Shown here: positions 1 to 12,658 of the stretch, in pieces
Numbering within the stretch: the first letter of the stretch is position 1
Layout: each line of letters begins with the position of its first letter
Source of the DNA: Trichoplusia ni
Lineage: Eukaryota > Arthropoda > Insecta > Lepidoptera > Noctuidae
Assembly (NCBI RefSeq): GCF_003590095.1
Contig: NC_039488.1
Span: 12,834,001 to 12,898,000 of the forward strand
Length of the DNA stretch: 64,000 nt
Direction of reading: 5' to 3'
Position numbers and translations under genes: made by a program
The notes under the pieces: model-generated
Databases searched by the model: none
Seen by the model: the letters and a program-made list of their open reading frames with translations, nothing else
What the model was told of the DNA's origin: nothing

Positions 1-303
1 CAAAAGCAAAAATGACATTTTTATGAAGAAGAACCGTCAAGAAACTCCATATAGAAAAGCATACAGATAACAGATTACATGAATGATGTATAATGTACCT
101 AGCCCCCCCCCCCACATCATGGTACATATTACTTCGCTCGGAGTTCCGTCTTCGTACATATGAAAATAGTTTATAATGGAAATAGGAAGCGAATGAAATC
201 CATTTCCATTATGCTAGTTAAAAGCACTCTTGCATCGTTCAATCCGAAATTATAGCATAAGCTAAGATATATTATGTATCGTTTATTCAAGATAGTGTTT
301 TCT
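1..303. other. Unassigned flank with an 11-bp C run
   Basis: No gene or known repeat is seen here. The one distinctive feature is an uninterrupted run of eleven C at 103-113, unusual in this AT-rich window and prone to length variation and sequencing error. Confidence 0.5.
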
Positions 304-519
304 TTATAAGAGAAGAGTCTGAAGAGTTTGCTTGTTTGTTTGAACGCGCTAATCTCAGGAAGACCCGGTTCAAATTGAAAAATATTTTTTGTGTTGAATA
401 GACCACTCATCGAGGAAGGTTTAAGGCTATATACCATCACGCTGCGACTAATAGGAGCGAAGAAAAAGTCATAACGTATATCTTCTAACCACGCAGACGA
501 AGTCGCGGGCAACAGCTGG
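304..519 (+). mobile_element. Short Helitron-like element, family 1, decayed
   Basis: The body matches six other copies in the window: GAAGAGTTTG near the 5' side, then GAACGCGCTAATCTCAGGA, then a block around CATCACGCTGCGACTAATAG, and the 3' end GTCGCGGGCAACAGCTGG. The usual terminal CTAG has become CTGG and the 5' TC end is not clear, so the copy is old. It carries no coding capacity; the open frame on the opposite strand is a shadow of the repeat. The transposition machinery would have to come from an autonomous Helitron elsewhere. Confidence 0.7.
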
Positions 520-835
520 TATTTAATATAGAGGACACGTGATATACTTTTAATTTATGCGGTTGTGGTAAAGAGCTTTAAAAGAATCATTGTAAACCGA
601 TTTCGTAAAAGTTTATTAATTGACTCGTAATAAGCTCTCCCACATCCATTCTCATCCTAAATTTATAAAAAGTCCTGTAGTTCCTTAATTCCAAGACACT
701 ACTATCAAACGGTGAAAGTAAAACGTGAGGGGAAACCCCAACCCGCAGCGAGCTGGCAAACCTCATTTGTAAAGGGGTAGGCCGGTTTCCAACAGTCTGG
801 CGTAAAAAGGTTCATATTTTGATTTGTATACTCAC

Positions 836-960
836 TGGCATTAAGCGGCACGGTGGGCGCACGCGCATGGTACGCCCCCGCGCCGCCCGCGTACCGCCCG
901 TACCCCGCCACGCTGGCCGGCTAGCCGCTGCCCGCGCGCATCCCCTGACTGCTCACGCGG
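836..960. other. GC-rich island, candidate exon on either strand
   Basis: About 125 bases of very high GC stand out sharply from AT-rich flanks. Two coding readings are possible. On the minus strand, 836-920 is open and ends at a donor-like GTGAGT (intron side 835-830); the peptide contains GYGRYAGGAGAYHARAP, which loosely recalls the YGR-VYA...YHxLAP stretch near the C-terminus of Rbfox RNA-binding proteins, but no pyrimidine-rich acceptor is present and TAG lies just upstream in frame. On the plus strand, 846-924 follows an AG and reads as a Tyr/Pro/Ala-rich tail (WYAPAPPAYRPYPATLAG) ending in TAG, with ATTAAA at 1007-1012. It could equally be a CpG island. Which reading is right is not decided by the sequence. 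Confidence 0.25.
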
Positions 961-1060
961 AATAACACACCGCCACTTCTAAACTGAGATCTGAAAAGAT
1001 AGAAAATTAAATATTAAAAATCTGCTTTCATACAATACGCCAAAAACTGTACTGTGCACT

Positions 1061-1266
1061 TTTATTTTTTTCTACACTCACCATAAGGAATTTAATCCTT
1101 GTGTTGTGGGGGGTTTTACAAATATCATGTGCACAAAGACTCCCAGACTCAGAACAAGCATTCGTGGATCCCACAAATGCTTGTCCTACGCGGGAATCGA
1201 AACCGTGATACGACGCGCACAGTGGGTTTGGCGTGGTGACCTTAACCACGCTGCTATCCAGGGTGA
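1061..1266 (-). mobile_element. tRNA-derived SINE, family A
   Basis: On the minus strand the head carries a Pol III A-box-like stretch (TAGCAGCGTGGTTAAGG) and a B box (GGTTTCGATTCCCGC), followed by GGACAAGCATTTGTG and GAATGCTTGTTCTGAG, and an A-rich end near 1061. Related copies lie at 18876-19060 and 50592-50690. The small open frames on both strands are within the SINE and are not genes. Confidence 0.75.
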
Positions 1267-4023
1267 TACAATGGTTTTATCACGCCATAATGTTAGTGAC
1301 AGAAACAGCTTTATCATAGAGTAAATCATAGCAAAGGTCAATATCAGTAGGTGAGTATTTTTATCAACCTGCAACTCATGGTTTGAACAACGTTAACCAA
1401 GGTTAGGTATAGATAACTGATATTTATCAACAATCAGGACTTATCAAAGTACCATGAAATTGGGCAAATTAATGTGCAATTGATAGGATTCAAACAAGAA
1501 AAAGAGCATGGGCATATACTATCCAAGAATCAACAATAAATCTAAATTAAAAAGCAATTAAAATCATAACGTCCATAAAAAAATGATATTTTTAAAGCCT
1601 TAAGGAATCTCCCTACGTATTATTAATAAATTTTATCTCTCTATTTTAGGCTAAACCCAAACCTGAAAAAAAGAATAGGAAAATTATACTCAAAAGAGTT
1701 CCGTTTAAGAATCGTGTCACGTCAGTCCCGGCGTGCCGCTAATCGTAACTCAAATACAGCGTGCGAGAACCGAAGGTTCGTTTAAAACAAACTTTCAGAA
1801 AGGGGTGACAAGAGACAAATATCTCTTAATTGCGCAGCTTTGTGTTTCTTTCAATGTTTTCAAGGGGGTTGAAATTCTTTGTATGTATTCGTAATGTGTA
1901 TCTTTTGAAAATTCTGATGCATGTTTAAGTGTCAATCGTGTGTCATGTTTAATGATACATGAGATACAGAGTATATTTTGTCTGTTTCGACCCTACTTTA
2001 TAAAGATTTTAAGACGCATATCTTGTAATCCAGGATATATAACCGCATGATTCAGGAACGTACAATGGTCACCACACATTTAAACTGAAAACTTATTTTA
2101 AAATAAATGAATTTATACTCATACTCTGAACTTTAAAACGGACAGCAAATCCTTAGTTTATTTAGACATATCTTCTCAGAGTAATCAGATAAGAAATATC
2201 GACTCCAACTTTCTTAAAAAGGACATTGAAAAGTGATGATATATCCTATTCACAGAACAAATATTTCACGTCATTTCATTTCAATACATACTCGGGTTAA
2301 AACATCTGAGCTTCTATACCTAAATAATATAACTAATATTATTAAGCCAACACTAAAACCTTCACAATATCATTGAGGTTTCGCTGTGTCTAGCACTGCA
2401 TTGCTGACGACGCGAAACAAAACGCTGAACTAAGATACCTTCTTGGCACAGCTGGTGCACAAGGCGAATTGATACATACATAGATACAAATGTAGAGTGC
2501 ATATAAATGTGAACTTTGTTGATTTTGCAAGAAAGTACATTTTGAAATGTACTTAGGTAACAATAAGTAGGAGATGACGATCATCCGAACAAGAATCAAA
2601 CTTTAAGTAAGAAAAGAGTTAAATTGAGTAAGTAACCTCATTTTCTGAAGTCGTTTAATTGAAAATATTGGACAGTTTTGAAATGGGAATCATTCTATTA
2701 ATAACCCTGAAATGTATTCTTCTTAACTTAAGAACTATTTTATTTTTTATGTTAAGGCTAGTCCTTAATATTTCAAGTCATGAGATCATCTAGAGCAAAG
2801 AGTCCCGTTTCCTTTTGAAGACGCCACAAGGGACAACGGACCAACAGACATACGTAACGTTGAAAACTATTGTTTACTCCTATATTATGATAAAAAAAAT
2901 CGGAATAATATAATGTGAAGATCAACAAAACTTCTGTATTTATTTGTTACGTGACAAAACAAGTTTTTGAGTTTGATGATGTGATAACGACGTCTTGTAT
3001 TTGCACATCGTACCTAGGTTTGAATTATCTTTTAAATTGTAAGGTTGTTGTTTTACCGAGAACTTGTCTGCTTTATATTGTTGGAAATGTAAATTATAAT
3101 TAATTCGTCGAACTAATTAGGTTTGCAGACAATGTTAAGGTTTGTTATTTTAATAGCATTTTAAATAAGAAATTGTACGTTATTAATATTATAAACAGAG
3201 TAAGGTTTTCTTTTTTTTTTAAACTGTAATTGTTGTTGGATAAAGATAATTTGTAAACATATTCACTTTCTAAATTATGTCGCTTGAAGTTATAACATCT
3301 TTCATTTTTAGTCAATATTTTTTTTATGAATACTTAATTATACTATACATTAATACAAATGATATTATTTAAATGTAACCTGTTTAGATTATTTCATATA
3401 AATTAAACTGTAGCCTGGAACATTTTAACTAAACGTTTCGTAACAGAAACCTTTTATCTAAGGGAACCACGCTTCAGTAATGTGTAGTGAAAACTTAATT
3501 CCCTAATATTAACTCAGAGAGGCGTATAGACGTTTTAATTTGTTCTCTTTATTTCATAAATTATTGTGAGATTTTAATTTTGTGTTTTCTAAAGAGAAAA
3601 TTTATTCATGTTTGTTTTAGACTAGCAATTATCATATCATATAATAGATACAACTATTAATTTCAATAGTTTTAATTACTTTTAAAACATTTCTTTCATT
3701 TTAAGTCTTCAAAATGACAACATTTTAAAATAGTTATAAAATACCAGCGCTTCACTTTCACCTCACATTTAAAAATAAACACCTGTAGCTCTGCTATACA
3801 ATACAAATAAAAAAAAAACAACAGCAAAAACAAAAATCGCCCCGTCCGGCTCGCTCCATACAACATGACACCAATTCCAAATTAAGATGTTGTATAACGA
3901 AGCCGACTCCATACATAACACATCTGACCGTCTTTGTGTCACAATATACTTGACACGAGGGCGAAACTGCGCTAAGTACGAAGCGGCTAAGTTGAAAGAA
4001 CAAATAAGCCGGCTCGGTAGCAT
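1267..4023. other. Unassigned AT-rich sequence
   Basis: No exon with convincing splice signals and no repeat I recognise is seen. Open frames are short and lack coding character. The sequence is rich in A/T runs. Confidence 0.5.
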
Positions 4024-4114
4024 GTGGCCTCTACGACTCTCATCAAAGTTGCACGCTCGTAGGCCTCTACGCGGCTACGCGACTTGTGGTCTACGCCCGC
4101 TACGCCACTTGTTG
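4024..4114 (+). repeat. CTACG-rich cluster with a 24/25-bp tandem repeat
   Basis: The block contains five CTACG words. Two adjacent units, 4066-4089 and 4090-4114, both read TCTACGC-(G/C)-GCTACGC-GACTTGT-like and differ at only a few positions. GC content is much higher than in the flanks. Other GCTACG clusters occur at 26162-26222 and 57962-58020. Confidence 0.7.
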
Positions 4115-7100
4115 TGTACCGTTTGACTACAAAGTTTGGTGATATTAGTTTGTGTGTATACGTTCATGTATTATTACTGTTATTTGTGTCAGAAGGTCTT
4201 GACTGTAATATTTATAAAATGTCAATAAATACAGAGACAACTCTACATTTAACGTTTCGTACGTATTTCGGTCTGTATTTTTTTCACATGTTTTTTATAA
4301 TAAAATAGCAGAAATAACAGTATAACAAACAACATAAAACAATAATCACGCAAAAACAATATCTTCAAGAAGCGATTGTTCTGCTAACGCTTCAGAGAAT
4401 TTCATAGGTTGGCGCTTCAGTTTTCGTCGCGCGCCTTGTACAGTCGACAATAAAATGCATATTAGATAACCGTGTTTTGTTGCCCGCACGTGATTGGCTG
4501 ACTGTACGTGAGGACCTCGGTATTAGTTCGGGGTATTTTATGTCGCCCATCATGAAGGGAATTATCGTTATGATCATTTATATTACACCTATTCGGAGGC
4601 TTTTTGTGTACGTTCCGTGCGTATGGTATTAATGGAGTAATGATTTTGAATTTACAGTTCGGTTGTGTAAGGTTCATTTTTGCGTATGAATAATTATTTT
4701 TTTTACATCGTGACAATGGCAATGTATTAATAATCCCCTTATAACACAAAAGCGAATGAATATAAGTATATTAGTTTCCTTTTTCACAATCCCACTGGTT
4801 GACATCCTGGACAGACTCAGAAACTTCTTTTTGTCATTCCGCGTTCTTGTGAAATGAAACAGCGATATTGAGTGCAGATACCAGTAGCAACTGCAAATCA
4901 CATACGAAGTTCGTTCTTATTGTTATAAGCCTGCAGCTGGCCAAAGGCTCTTCTCACTCTCACTCTCTCACTTTAAAATGCTTATCACGTTACTTACGTC
5001 GGACGAAAATAAAATGCGTACACAAAACAGTACAAGCCTTCAACGCCCAACAATTCTAGATTTTAGTCACACTCCATTTATCAAAAGCATGAGTTTCTAA
5101 AGTCGTAAGAAAATTAGGCCTTAGATTTTCTTGTCCTTTCACATACAGTAACAAACAACTCAGTGTTAATTTCATCATACCTGTCTTTTTCTCTGTTTAT
5201 CAATATTATTTTAATGAAAATTGTTACAAACATAAATATTTCAGATGTTTTATCATTGAAACAGTGAGACCTACTTTATTGCATTTTCATTATTTGTATT
5301 TATATAAAAAGGCAAACAATTAGTTTATCAAGATAACCAGATATTTTATCACTGATTCGTCGTTCTAAATAATAATTAAACTGTGGAAGAGGCTTCAAGG
5401 ATACTTGGAATTGAAATTATAAATAAAAAAATAAAGCCAGATCTCGTTAAAAAAATATATATCATGGAAAAAAATATACGTTTATGAATATAATAAACTC
5501 CCTAAAATATCAATGTAATATAAAAAAAATACCCTTATCCTATGAATTTCTACAAATAAAGCATTGTACTATTATTTCATGAATTACAAAAGAACTAGAC
5601 GTATTTGTTCTTATAATACCATTCGCAAAACTTGATAACGAGTAAAGGTGTTCAGTTGAAATTAAAAATTAAACGAAAACTTCAAAACCTCACTAAATTA
5701 GCTCTACATTTCATCGCCACACGTAAAACCCATCGATTATCCATTTAATTACCGAACCATCAATAGGGCAACACTACGTAATAATCAATTTGTTTAATGG
5801 CAACACTATTCACGCTCCCCTTTGAATGACGTCAGAGGCTAATGAGGATTATGGAATAATTGAAAATGTTTCAAGATGGAAATGTATAAATAACTTGTCT
5901 TTAAGGTTGAAATTAGCATGAGGTTGACTGAAAAGTTTATTGTCAATCAATAACGTTTAGTTGAAATTACCATGTAGATAGATTGTTTAAAACATTGAGG
6001 GTTGAATGTGGCTTACTTAATGTTTATAAACTTTGTATTTGATCAATACTCTAGTAAGATGATTCTGTTCTATAATTTAATTCTGAATAAAGGGCCGTAT
6101 TAAATTTTATACTGTTTAAATTTTTTTTATAGCCATTAAATATGCTGTAGAAATTAAATTTACAGGTTCTGCAACAATCTACTATAGTGTTTATACTGTG
6201 GCCAATTATAATCATGACGATTATTATACTATTTTTATTTTCTTTTGCCTTGATTTCAGCCTTTTTATTTAGATTCAGTTCGGCATGCTCTTTATAGACT
6301 TTTAAATAATATTGGAGTAGATTTTTCACATATTTTTTTTCATTAAGGGTATGAAACCCAACGATATTTTACATTTCATTTTAATTTGTATTCGCATCAA
6401 ATCTTCAGCTCAATCCGTACATCAAATAATGAGATATGAGTCAGAGGTTACAACCGATTACACTGAACAGGATTACATAGGCATACAGATGATAAAATAT
6501 CAAATTTTCAGTACTTACGCAAATAATAATGCGATGACAGAATGAGATACCGCAAAAACAAGACAACACACAAATTAAGCGTTACTAAATTATCGTACGA
6601 TTTCACTAATTAGTCACTTTGACGTCAAACGCTAAATAAACACAGATAAAAAAATCAATAAAAAACTGAAAAACCAGCCAGTAACTATACAGACGCTATT
6701 AAAAAGAAATGCGCGTCGATTGTTTTTTTTTATTTAGAATTTGTTTGGCGCCTTTTCCAAACAATTGAAACGTCAAGATGGCGACCACGCGTTCGTAAAC
6801 TGACAGTTCCAGTAGGTCACTGTTATCACCAAGAGATAAAAGATAATTAAACAATTTACTGACTAAAGTATTATGAGTGTTAAACATTCCAGTGATACGA
6901 TCTTATAAGATTTGTGAAGGTAAATAAAACATGTTTTTGTTGTGTAACTTGTACTTAGAGTGCTAATGTTGGAAGGAAGTGACAATAAAAAATGCACTAC
7001 ATATCTCCAAGGTCTCTGTATTGCAGTGGAACATGAAACTTCTACCGAAATTTCCAGAATTATTTAATTTTATAACAGCAATAATCGCAAAAATATTGCT

Positions 7101-7707
7101 ATCGTTTGATTCCTGCAAGATACGAGTACGTTACTTTCTCCCGGTTGCTATGGTTACATTAAAATGTTTTTTTCTCAAGACCAACCTTGGATGTACGTAG
7201 CGAGCTTTACTTATTTATCTTACATAGAGTTTATTTATCATATTTGAAAAATACGAGTCAATCTTACTGAACATTTGTTATCATAACATCAGCCAAACTC
7301 GATCCAGCCATCCGTAAAATTAAGAATCTGATGAGAGTACGTTCATCTCAATATATTGTCAATATCAAGATTATATTTATCTTAATTCTGATAACTGGAG
7401 AATGTAGAAAGAGTATGTTTAATAATTGGGCCCTAAAATAAAAAAAAAATAGGTACCTACTGAGAATTGGTGACATTATGATGTTTTCTGTATCATTTAA
7501 ATTATAAGCAGTTTAAGATTTAGGCTTATGGATATAATATTATTTCGATCGACCAAAGTGTCAAGTCTTTTTTTCTAATTATTATAACCTTTACAACTGT
7601 AACGAAAACTAGACCGGCGCCAATTACACCAAGTTGAATTCCTAACACAACGTGAATGTCCAAAGAAGCTTTGACATGTATTTTTTACATGACCTTATCG
7701 ACTTGAC
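4115..7707. other. Unassigned AT-rich sequence
   Basis: No gene or repeat is identified. Two perfect CRE palindromes (TGACGTCA) are present at 5827-5834 and 6620-6627. Open frames do not exceed about 95 codons and show no recognisable domain. Confidence 0.5.
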
Positions 7708-7815
7708 TGGCTTATTGGTCTAGTAGTTGGTGGCCCTGATGTTTTAACGGAGGAAAGGGGCTCAATTCCCACCCAGGACAAATGTTTGTGTAATCTGTTC
7801 TGTGTCTAGGTGTAA
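7708..7815 (+). mobile_element. tRNA-derived SINE head
   Basis: An A-box-like stretch (TGGTCTAGTAGTTGGTGG) is followed about 40 bases later by a B-box-like GGCTCAATTCCC and then CCAGGACAAATGTTTGTG, the usual junction between tRNA head and SINE body in Lepidoptera. The tail beyond about 7815 is not clear. Acceptor-stem pairing is poor, so this is not a functional tRNA gene. Confidence 0.6.
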
Positions 7816-10800
7816 TAAATCGTACTTTTTTCTTATGCTTACACAAAACTACATTAAATACGAAACAGCCTTCAAAATTTAAATTTGTAACAACAAAATG
7901 CTATCTATAAAACTCTTGCTCACAGCCGACCTCACAGCCAAAAATTAAACTACCTACGTGATGTAATTTGGCTAACTAAATTGAATCATACATGGGGATT
8001 GGTCGTTAAATTAATTTCTGTACATCACCAGCGGTATCAATTTTATAACATCTATCTTTTGAGTTGTATATGTAGAGAACTGGCCTGTATTAAATTATGC
8101 TGGTCTAGATTTACCTTACGAAATGACAGCTATTATCTAAAACAATTTGAAGCGAAATTCGTCTGTCAAGTTTTTATAATTTAAATGGGCGGGGTTTTTT
8201 TTTTTTCAGAAAATATGTTAATGGTGCTCCTGGCTGCTATTGAATTGTAGTAAATCGAATTAATTATATATGAAATTAATAGTATAAATAAAAGTATTAA
8301 GTATTAATTCGACTCATAAATAATGGCTACGCCATATTTTACCAATTTACTAACAGCTGATCAGTTTACAAACTGCAAGTCAACACTTTCCCTTTCTAAC
8401 TACAAATATTGCACAAAATCTGTTGAACGAGTTATCCAAACCAGTTCTGGAATATTCACTATAATTTAATAGAATAACAGAGTGTGGTTGGGTATTAAAC
8501 CGTCTATTACAAGTGATCGACACTCGTACGTGACTGGGCTACAGACGCGTCTCTTTTGCAATCATTATTTTAGATCACTCAGATGTAAAATGTTGTCTCT
8601 TGAATCGAAACTGTGATTATATTAGACGCTTTTTAAAATTAGGTTTGTTTATCATGCTTAACGCTTTTCTATAGTGTTTGAGATTTTGAAGGAGGTTGCT
8701 AATAGTTATGAAAGACTAATTGAACATTAATAAACGGGATTTGATTGGTTAGACATGTGGAGATACAAGGTACAACACGGAGTTTACCAGGATCAAGTGT
8801 ATACTTCTAAGTTATCAAACTATGACAACAAATTGTAAGTTTAAAATTAGACTCTTGTCAATTTTAGAGTTTTTTACGTAAAATAAAGTTCAGATAAAAT
8901 TCTTCAAGTGTCTTCATATTTCATCTACAAACGCATGGCATAAAATAAACGTTATAAAAGTAAAACGTACCAAACAAGCGATCCGAAACATACAGATACA
9001 CGAGCACTTTCCATTGCGAATAAAAAACACCGAGTACCCAGTCACTTTCCTTTGTCTGTCGAGCGCGGTATAGCCCAATAAAACGCGCTTGTGTCGCAGC
9101 CACCAACGAAATTCCTTCTTCGTCGAAATAGCTAGGATTCCCGGGAACTTCCGGACTTTTACAGTGTCCCGAATTCCAGCTACGTGTGGTCCCCAAAACG
9201 CTCTTTATAAAAACATACGAACAATTTTTATGAGCGCGCACGTCGCTTTTATTGGCGTTATTTTTACGGATAATATACAACTGTGGAAGGTATTTTTATG
9301 AAGTTCTTATTATATTTATTTTGTTGCATGTAAAAGTAACGTTGTTGTTGTAAAAGTTTGCTGAATAAAATTGTAATAGAAAAGGTTTTTGCTAGAAGTT
9401 GGATTTTATGTAAGTGACATATATTGTAGATGACATGTGAAAATTACGAGTAAGTCTTCAGTCAACTGTATTTAAGAATCATTTAAAATTATTTCTTAAG
9501 ATCCTGTAATCAATACTACACGAAAGCAACATTCTAAAACAGAGTTTTCATAAGTGTATCACACTCATTTAATCTTACGACCAGGATTATTTAAGAGTTC
9601 GGTTAGAAAACGAATTTCAAATTCACACTTTTTTTTTTCTATCGAAGACTTGGTGCCATTCATTCGCAAATAATATTTAAAAAATATAAGTAAAAGATTC
9701 ATTGAACTGTCATTCCAAAGACATCATTTTTCACCAGAAAAACTTTAAAACTTTTTAAAGCTGCTTAAAAATTTCCTGTCGCAAAGCAAAAGCGCATAAA
9801 ACCCACAATTATCCACATACATAAACGTACACCTTAAAATAAAAAGAAAAAAATAAATAAAACGATAAAAACTAAACTGACTTAACGCACAAGAATGTTC
9901 GCGGTTGTGGTCTGTCGGCGTCATTGCAGCTGCTAGCATTTATTGCCTCACATAAAATATTGGGGGCTAGCTTTATTCCAGTTGCGACTAGTTTAGGAGT
10001 AGTTATTTTGTATGTTGGAAACTTATATAAGGAAAAAATGCAAGTTAGTTAACAACTATTTTAGATTTACTTAGAGGCTCTTTTGGTACAGTCACTTATA
10101 AATGAAATCAAAACTACAGCTACTGAAAGAATCTTAACACTAAATATTTTCAGTACTGGTTGGCAAGCGATGTGTCCGCTCTGCCTTAAAATACCTCTTC
10201 TTTTTGTGTCCCTCTCGCAGGGGAGGGAAGTTGAAAAAAATGTTTTTCATATTATTCCTATCAAGTTATCAGTAATCAGAAGTTTCCTACTTCTGATTAA
10301 TTTTGTTGCGGGTACCAAAACCGGCAATGTATTCTAGATTTTAAGTTACGCTCTATATCATATTTTTTCACCTATAATGCTTCTATATCCAAGATTCCAG
10401 CTAGGGTCATAGCTTATTTTAGAATTTAATCGTTTATGACGTCACCTTAAATTAAATGCACCTAACATATTTTATCACTTCGTAGAAACATTGCAATACT
10501 TTTAAGTCATACATATGTAAGTAGTTTATACGCATAGAGGTACAACTTGCGTACAATCTAATGTTCAGTATTACAGCTATTACAGGGCGCGGGACGCTTG
10601 CGTGCAACCCACTTGCATAATACGGACGCGCCTTCAAATTATCTGAAAAAAACTGAACATTCTGCATTCTGAAGCAACCCGTGACTGAACAGACTAAGCA
10701 ATCATTGTGATCTACATAACAAACGCATTCCAACTCAAAAAAAAAGGAAATTGCACTAAAATTAAACTCGAATTTAACTAATTTTCTGCGCTAGTTAAAT

Positions 10801-11070
10801 AAAGTAGTAGTTTGTAGGTTTCTACAGTGTTAAGTCCTAGCAAGCACCAATATCTTTCGAATTCAATTTCCATTTTGGAGTGCATATTATTAAGTTATTA
10901 TCATGAACCGATATGCAAGTGAAAATCTTTAATAGTATGTTCAAAACACCACGTCACTGGTCTAAAAACGCTAAAACGCCTTTTTTTCTAAAGTTTTTCT
11001 AAGTAAAGTCCGAAGCTTAAAAAATGGTAAATAAGCATAATTACAACAACTTTCAATAATTTTTATAATA
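7816..11070. other. Unassigned sequence
   Basis: No confident feature is seen. A 119-codon minus-strand frame (8921-9280) lies in a moderately GC-rich patch but matches nothing I recognise and has no supporting signals. One TGACGTCA palindrome lies at 10437-10444. Confidence 0.5.
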
Positions 11071-11205
11071 ACTATCGTGAGACTGATTCATTATTAAATG
11101 ATTTAACGGTTTACTCACGTGTATTTATCGGGGTAGCCCGACTAGTTTCGAACCCAACCGGAGTCCTTAATCATGAGCAGACGCGGCGGGATCGCGAGTA
11201 TATAA
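11071..11205 (+). repeat. Dispersed repeat, family C
   Basis: It begins with TATCGTGAGACTGATTCATT and contains ACGGTTTACTCACG, GTATTTATCGGGGTAGCCCG, ACTAGTTTCG and GAGTCCTTAATCATGAGCAG, ending at GGGATCGCGAG. It is nearly identical to the left part of the element at 40595-40776 and shares its left edge. Degenerate relatives are at 49075-49160, 50174-50270 and 60155-60247. Confidence 0.75.
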
Positions 11206-12434
11206 TGTTCGACTCTAATTTAATAACTATCAATAATCGTATCGTACTTTCACAATTGAATAGTACATTGTACGCTTTTTATGATACCACAGATTTCCAT
11301 ACAAATAAGCTAGCTGTAATACAGTTCTTTCTTAGAAAGTATTTGTGCTAGATACTCTGAATCTGTGCACGGTGTGTGTGACACATTTTCAAAAGCATCA
11401 TATACATAGGGAACAGATATTTGCTGATGGCAAATACTTTCAGTTACAAAATCACGTAGTAGGTAACATACATGCTATTGACAGTTGTACAGACTTCCAA
11501 AGAAGAGAAAGGCTACGAAAATAACTAGCTACTTAGTCTTCAAATAAATGAAACATAAAACATTTTAAATACTATTACGCTACCAATCGCTTCTAATATA
11601 TATATCAATAATTTTAGTGATAGTTTTTGTGGGTGACAGTAAACTGCGATAGAAAATATAAATAAAATACTTCAAACTAAAATATTAAAAATTTAAGAAA
11701 ATTGTTGTATTCATTTTCTGAAAAAGACATAAATATTTACTTGGATTTTTCATGTGCTTAAAATCTGAAATACGAGTACATTACTCTTAAAGGATTATAA
11801 TTTGTCTGAACTCCAATTTTCATACAGCTATTAAAAGATAAATCTCAGTTACTGTAACGACAACCACTTATAAAACACCTTCACAAAATTGTATCATAAA
11901 CATAAATACTCTGTAGAGATATGACCACATGCGTAACAAGCCACGTACGCCATGCACACGGCACACACATTTAAACACACCGTGGAATGTAAACTGTACT
12001 CTTATATTTTACTTGCCCCCAGCGACCTCGTATTTCCCATAGGAACTAAAATAGGCATAGGATTGATAGCAGAAGTCTCACTTCGTACAAAATAAAATGT
12101 CGTCCAGCTAACTGATTTGATGATTTCCTATTTAGGTCATTATTGTTGTGACTTCTTCATAGTTTAAGAGAGAGATATTTTTAATGACTTTGAAACGTAT
12201 TTGACAAATATAGGAGAAAACTTTGAGGGGTTTTGTCTGACGTGGATGGCATTTGTGATAATCGGATTTCAATTTCAGAGGACTTAAATCTCTTAAGAAT
12301 TTGAGTTATGTTTTTTGACGTCCGGCGAAGAAACGCTTGTTGTAAATTTGACCTGTCTGTCTACCTGACTGTCTGTCTGTGGCATCATCCCGAACGGATT
12401 GAGCAACTTCAATTTAGTTTATTTTAATAAAATA
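11206..12434. other. Unassigned AT-rich sequence
   Basis: I see no gene, splice-supported exon or recognised repeat here. Confidence 0.5.
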
Positions 12435-12658
12435 CTAGCTTTTCGCCTGCGGCTTCGCCCGTGTCGATGTCGGTTATATCGGGTTTCCAAGAAAATTCTT
12501 CAAAAGTCCGGGATAAAAACTATCCTATCTTTCTTTCTTAAGGTCAACTATATCCCTGCACCAAATTTCATTAAAATCAGTTCAGTGGTTAAGACGTGAA
12601 AGCGTAACGGACAGACAGACAGACAGACAGAGTTACGCATTTGTAATATTAGTAGGGA
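12435..12658 (-). mobile_element. Short non-autonomous Helitron, family 2
   Basis: Read on the minus strand it starts TCCCTACTAATATTACAAAT and ends GCGAAAAGCTAG. The flanking bases are A before the CTAG end and T after the TC end on the plus strand, matching Helitron insertion between A and T. It contains a run of GACA/TGTC repeats (12609-12629) and the words GGTTAAGACGTGAAAGCG and CCGGGATAAAAACTATCCTA on the plus strand, typical of an abundant lepidopteran repeat. It has no coding capacity. Confidence 0.75.

Noticed and set aside
103..113. Run of eleven C as a possible G-quadruplex or regulatory site
   Set aside because: A homopolymer alone is not evidence of function and is a common sequencing error site.
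8190..8251. Strong acceptor (poly-T then CAG) followed by a short frame ending in TAG
   Set aside because: The peptide is only about a dozen residues, with no partner exon. Poly-T runs followed by CAG are expected by chance in AT-rich DNA.
8921..9280. A 119-codon minus-strand frame
   Set aside because: No recognisable domain and no splice or start context. Length is within chance for a 64-kb window.
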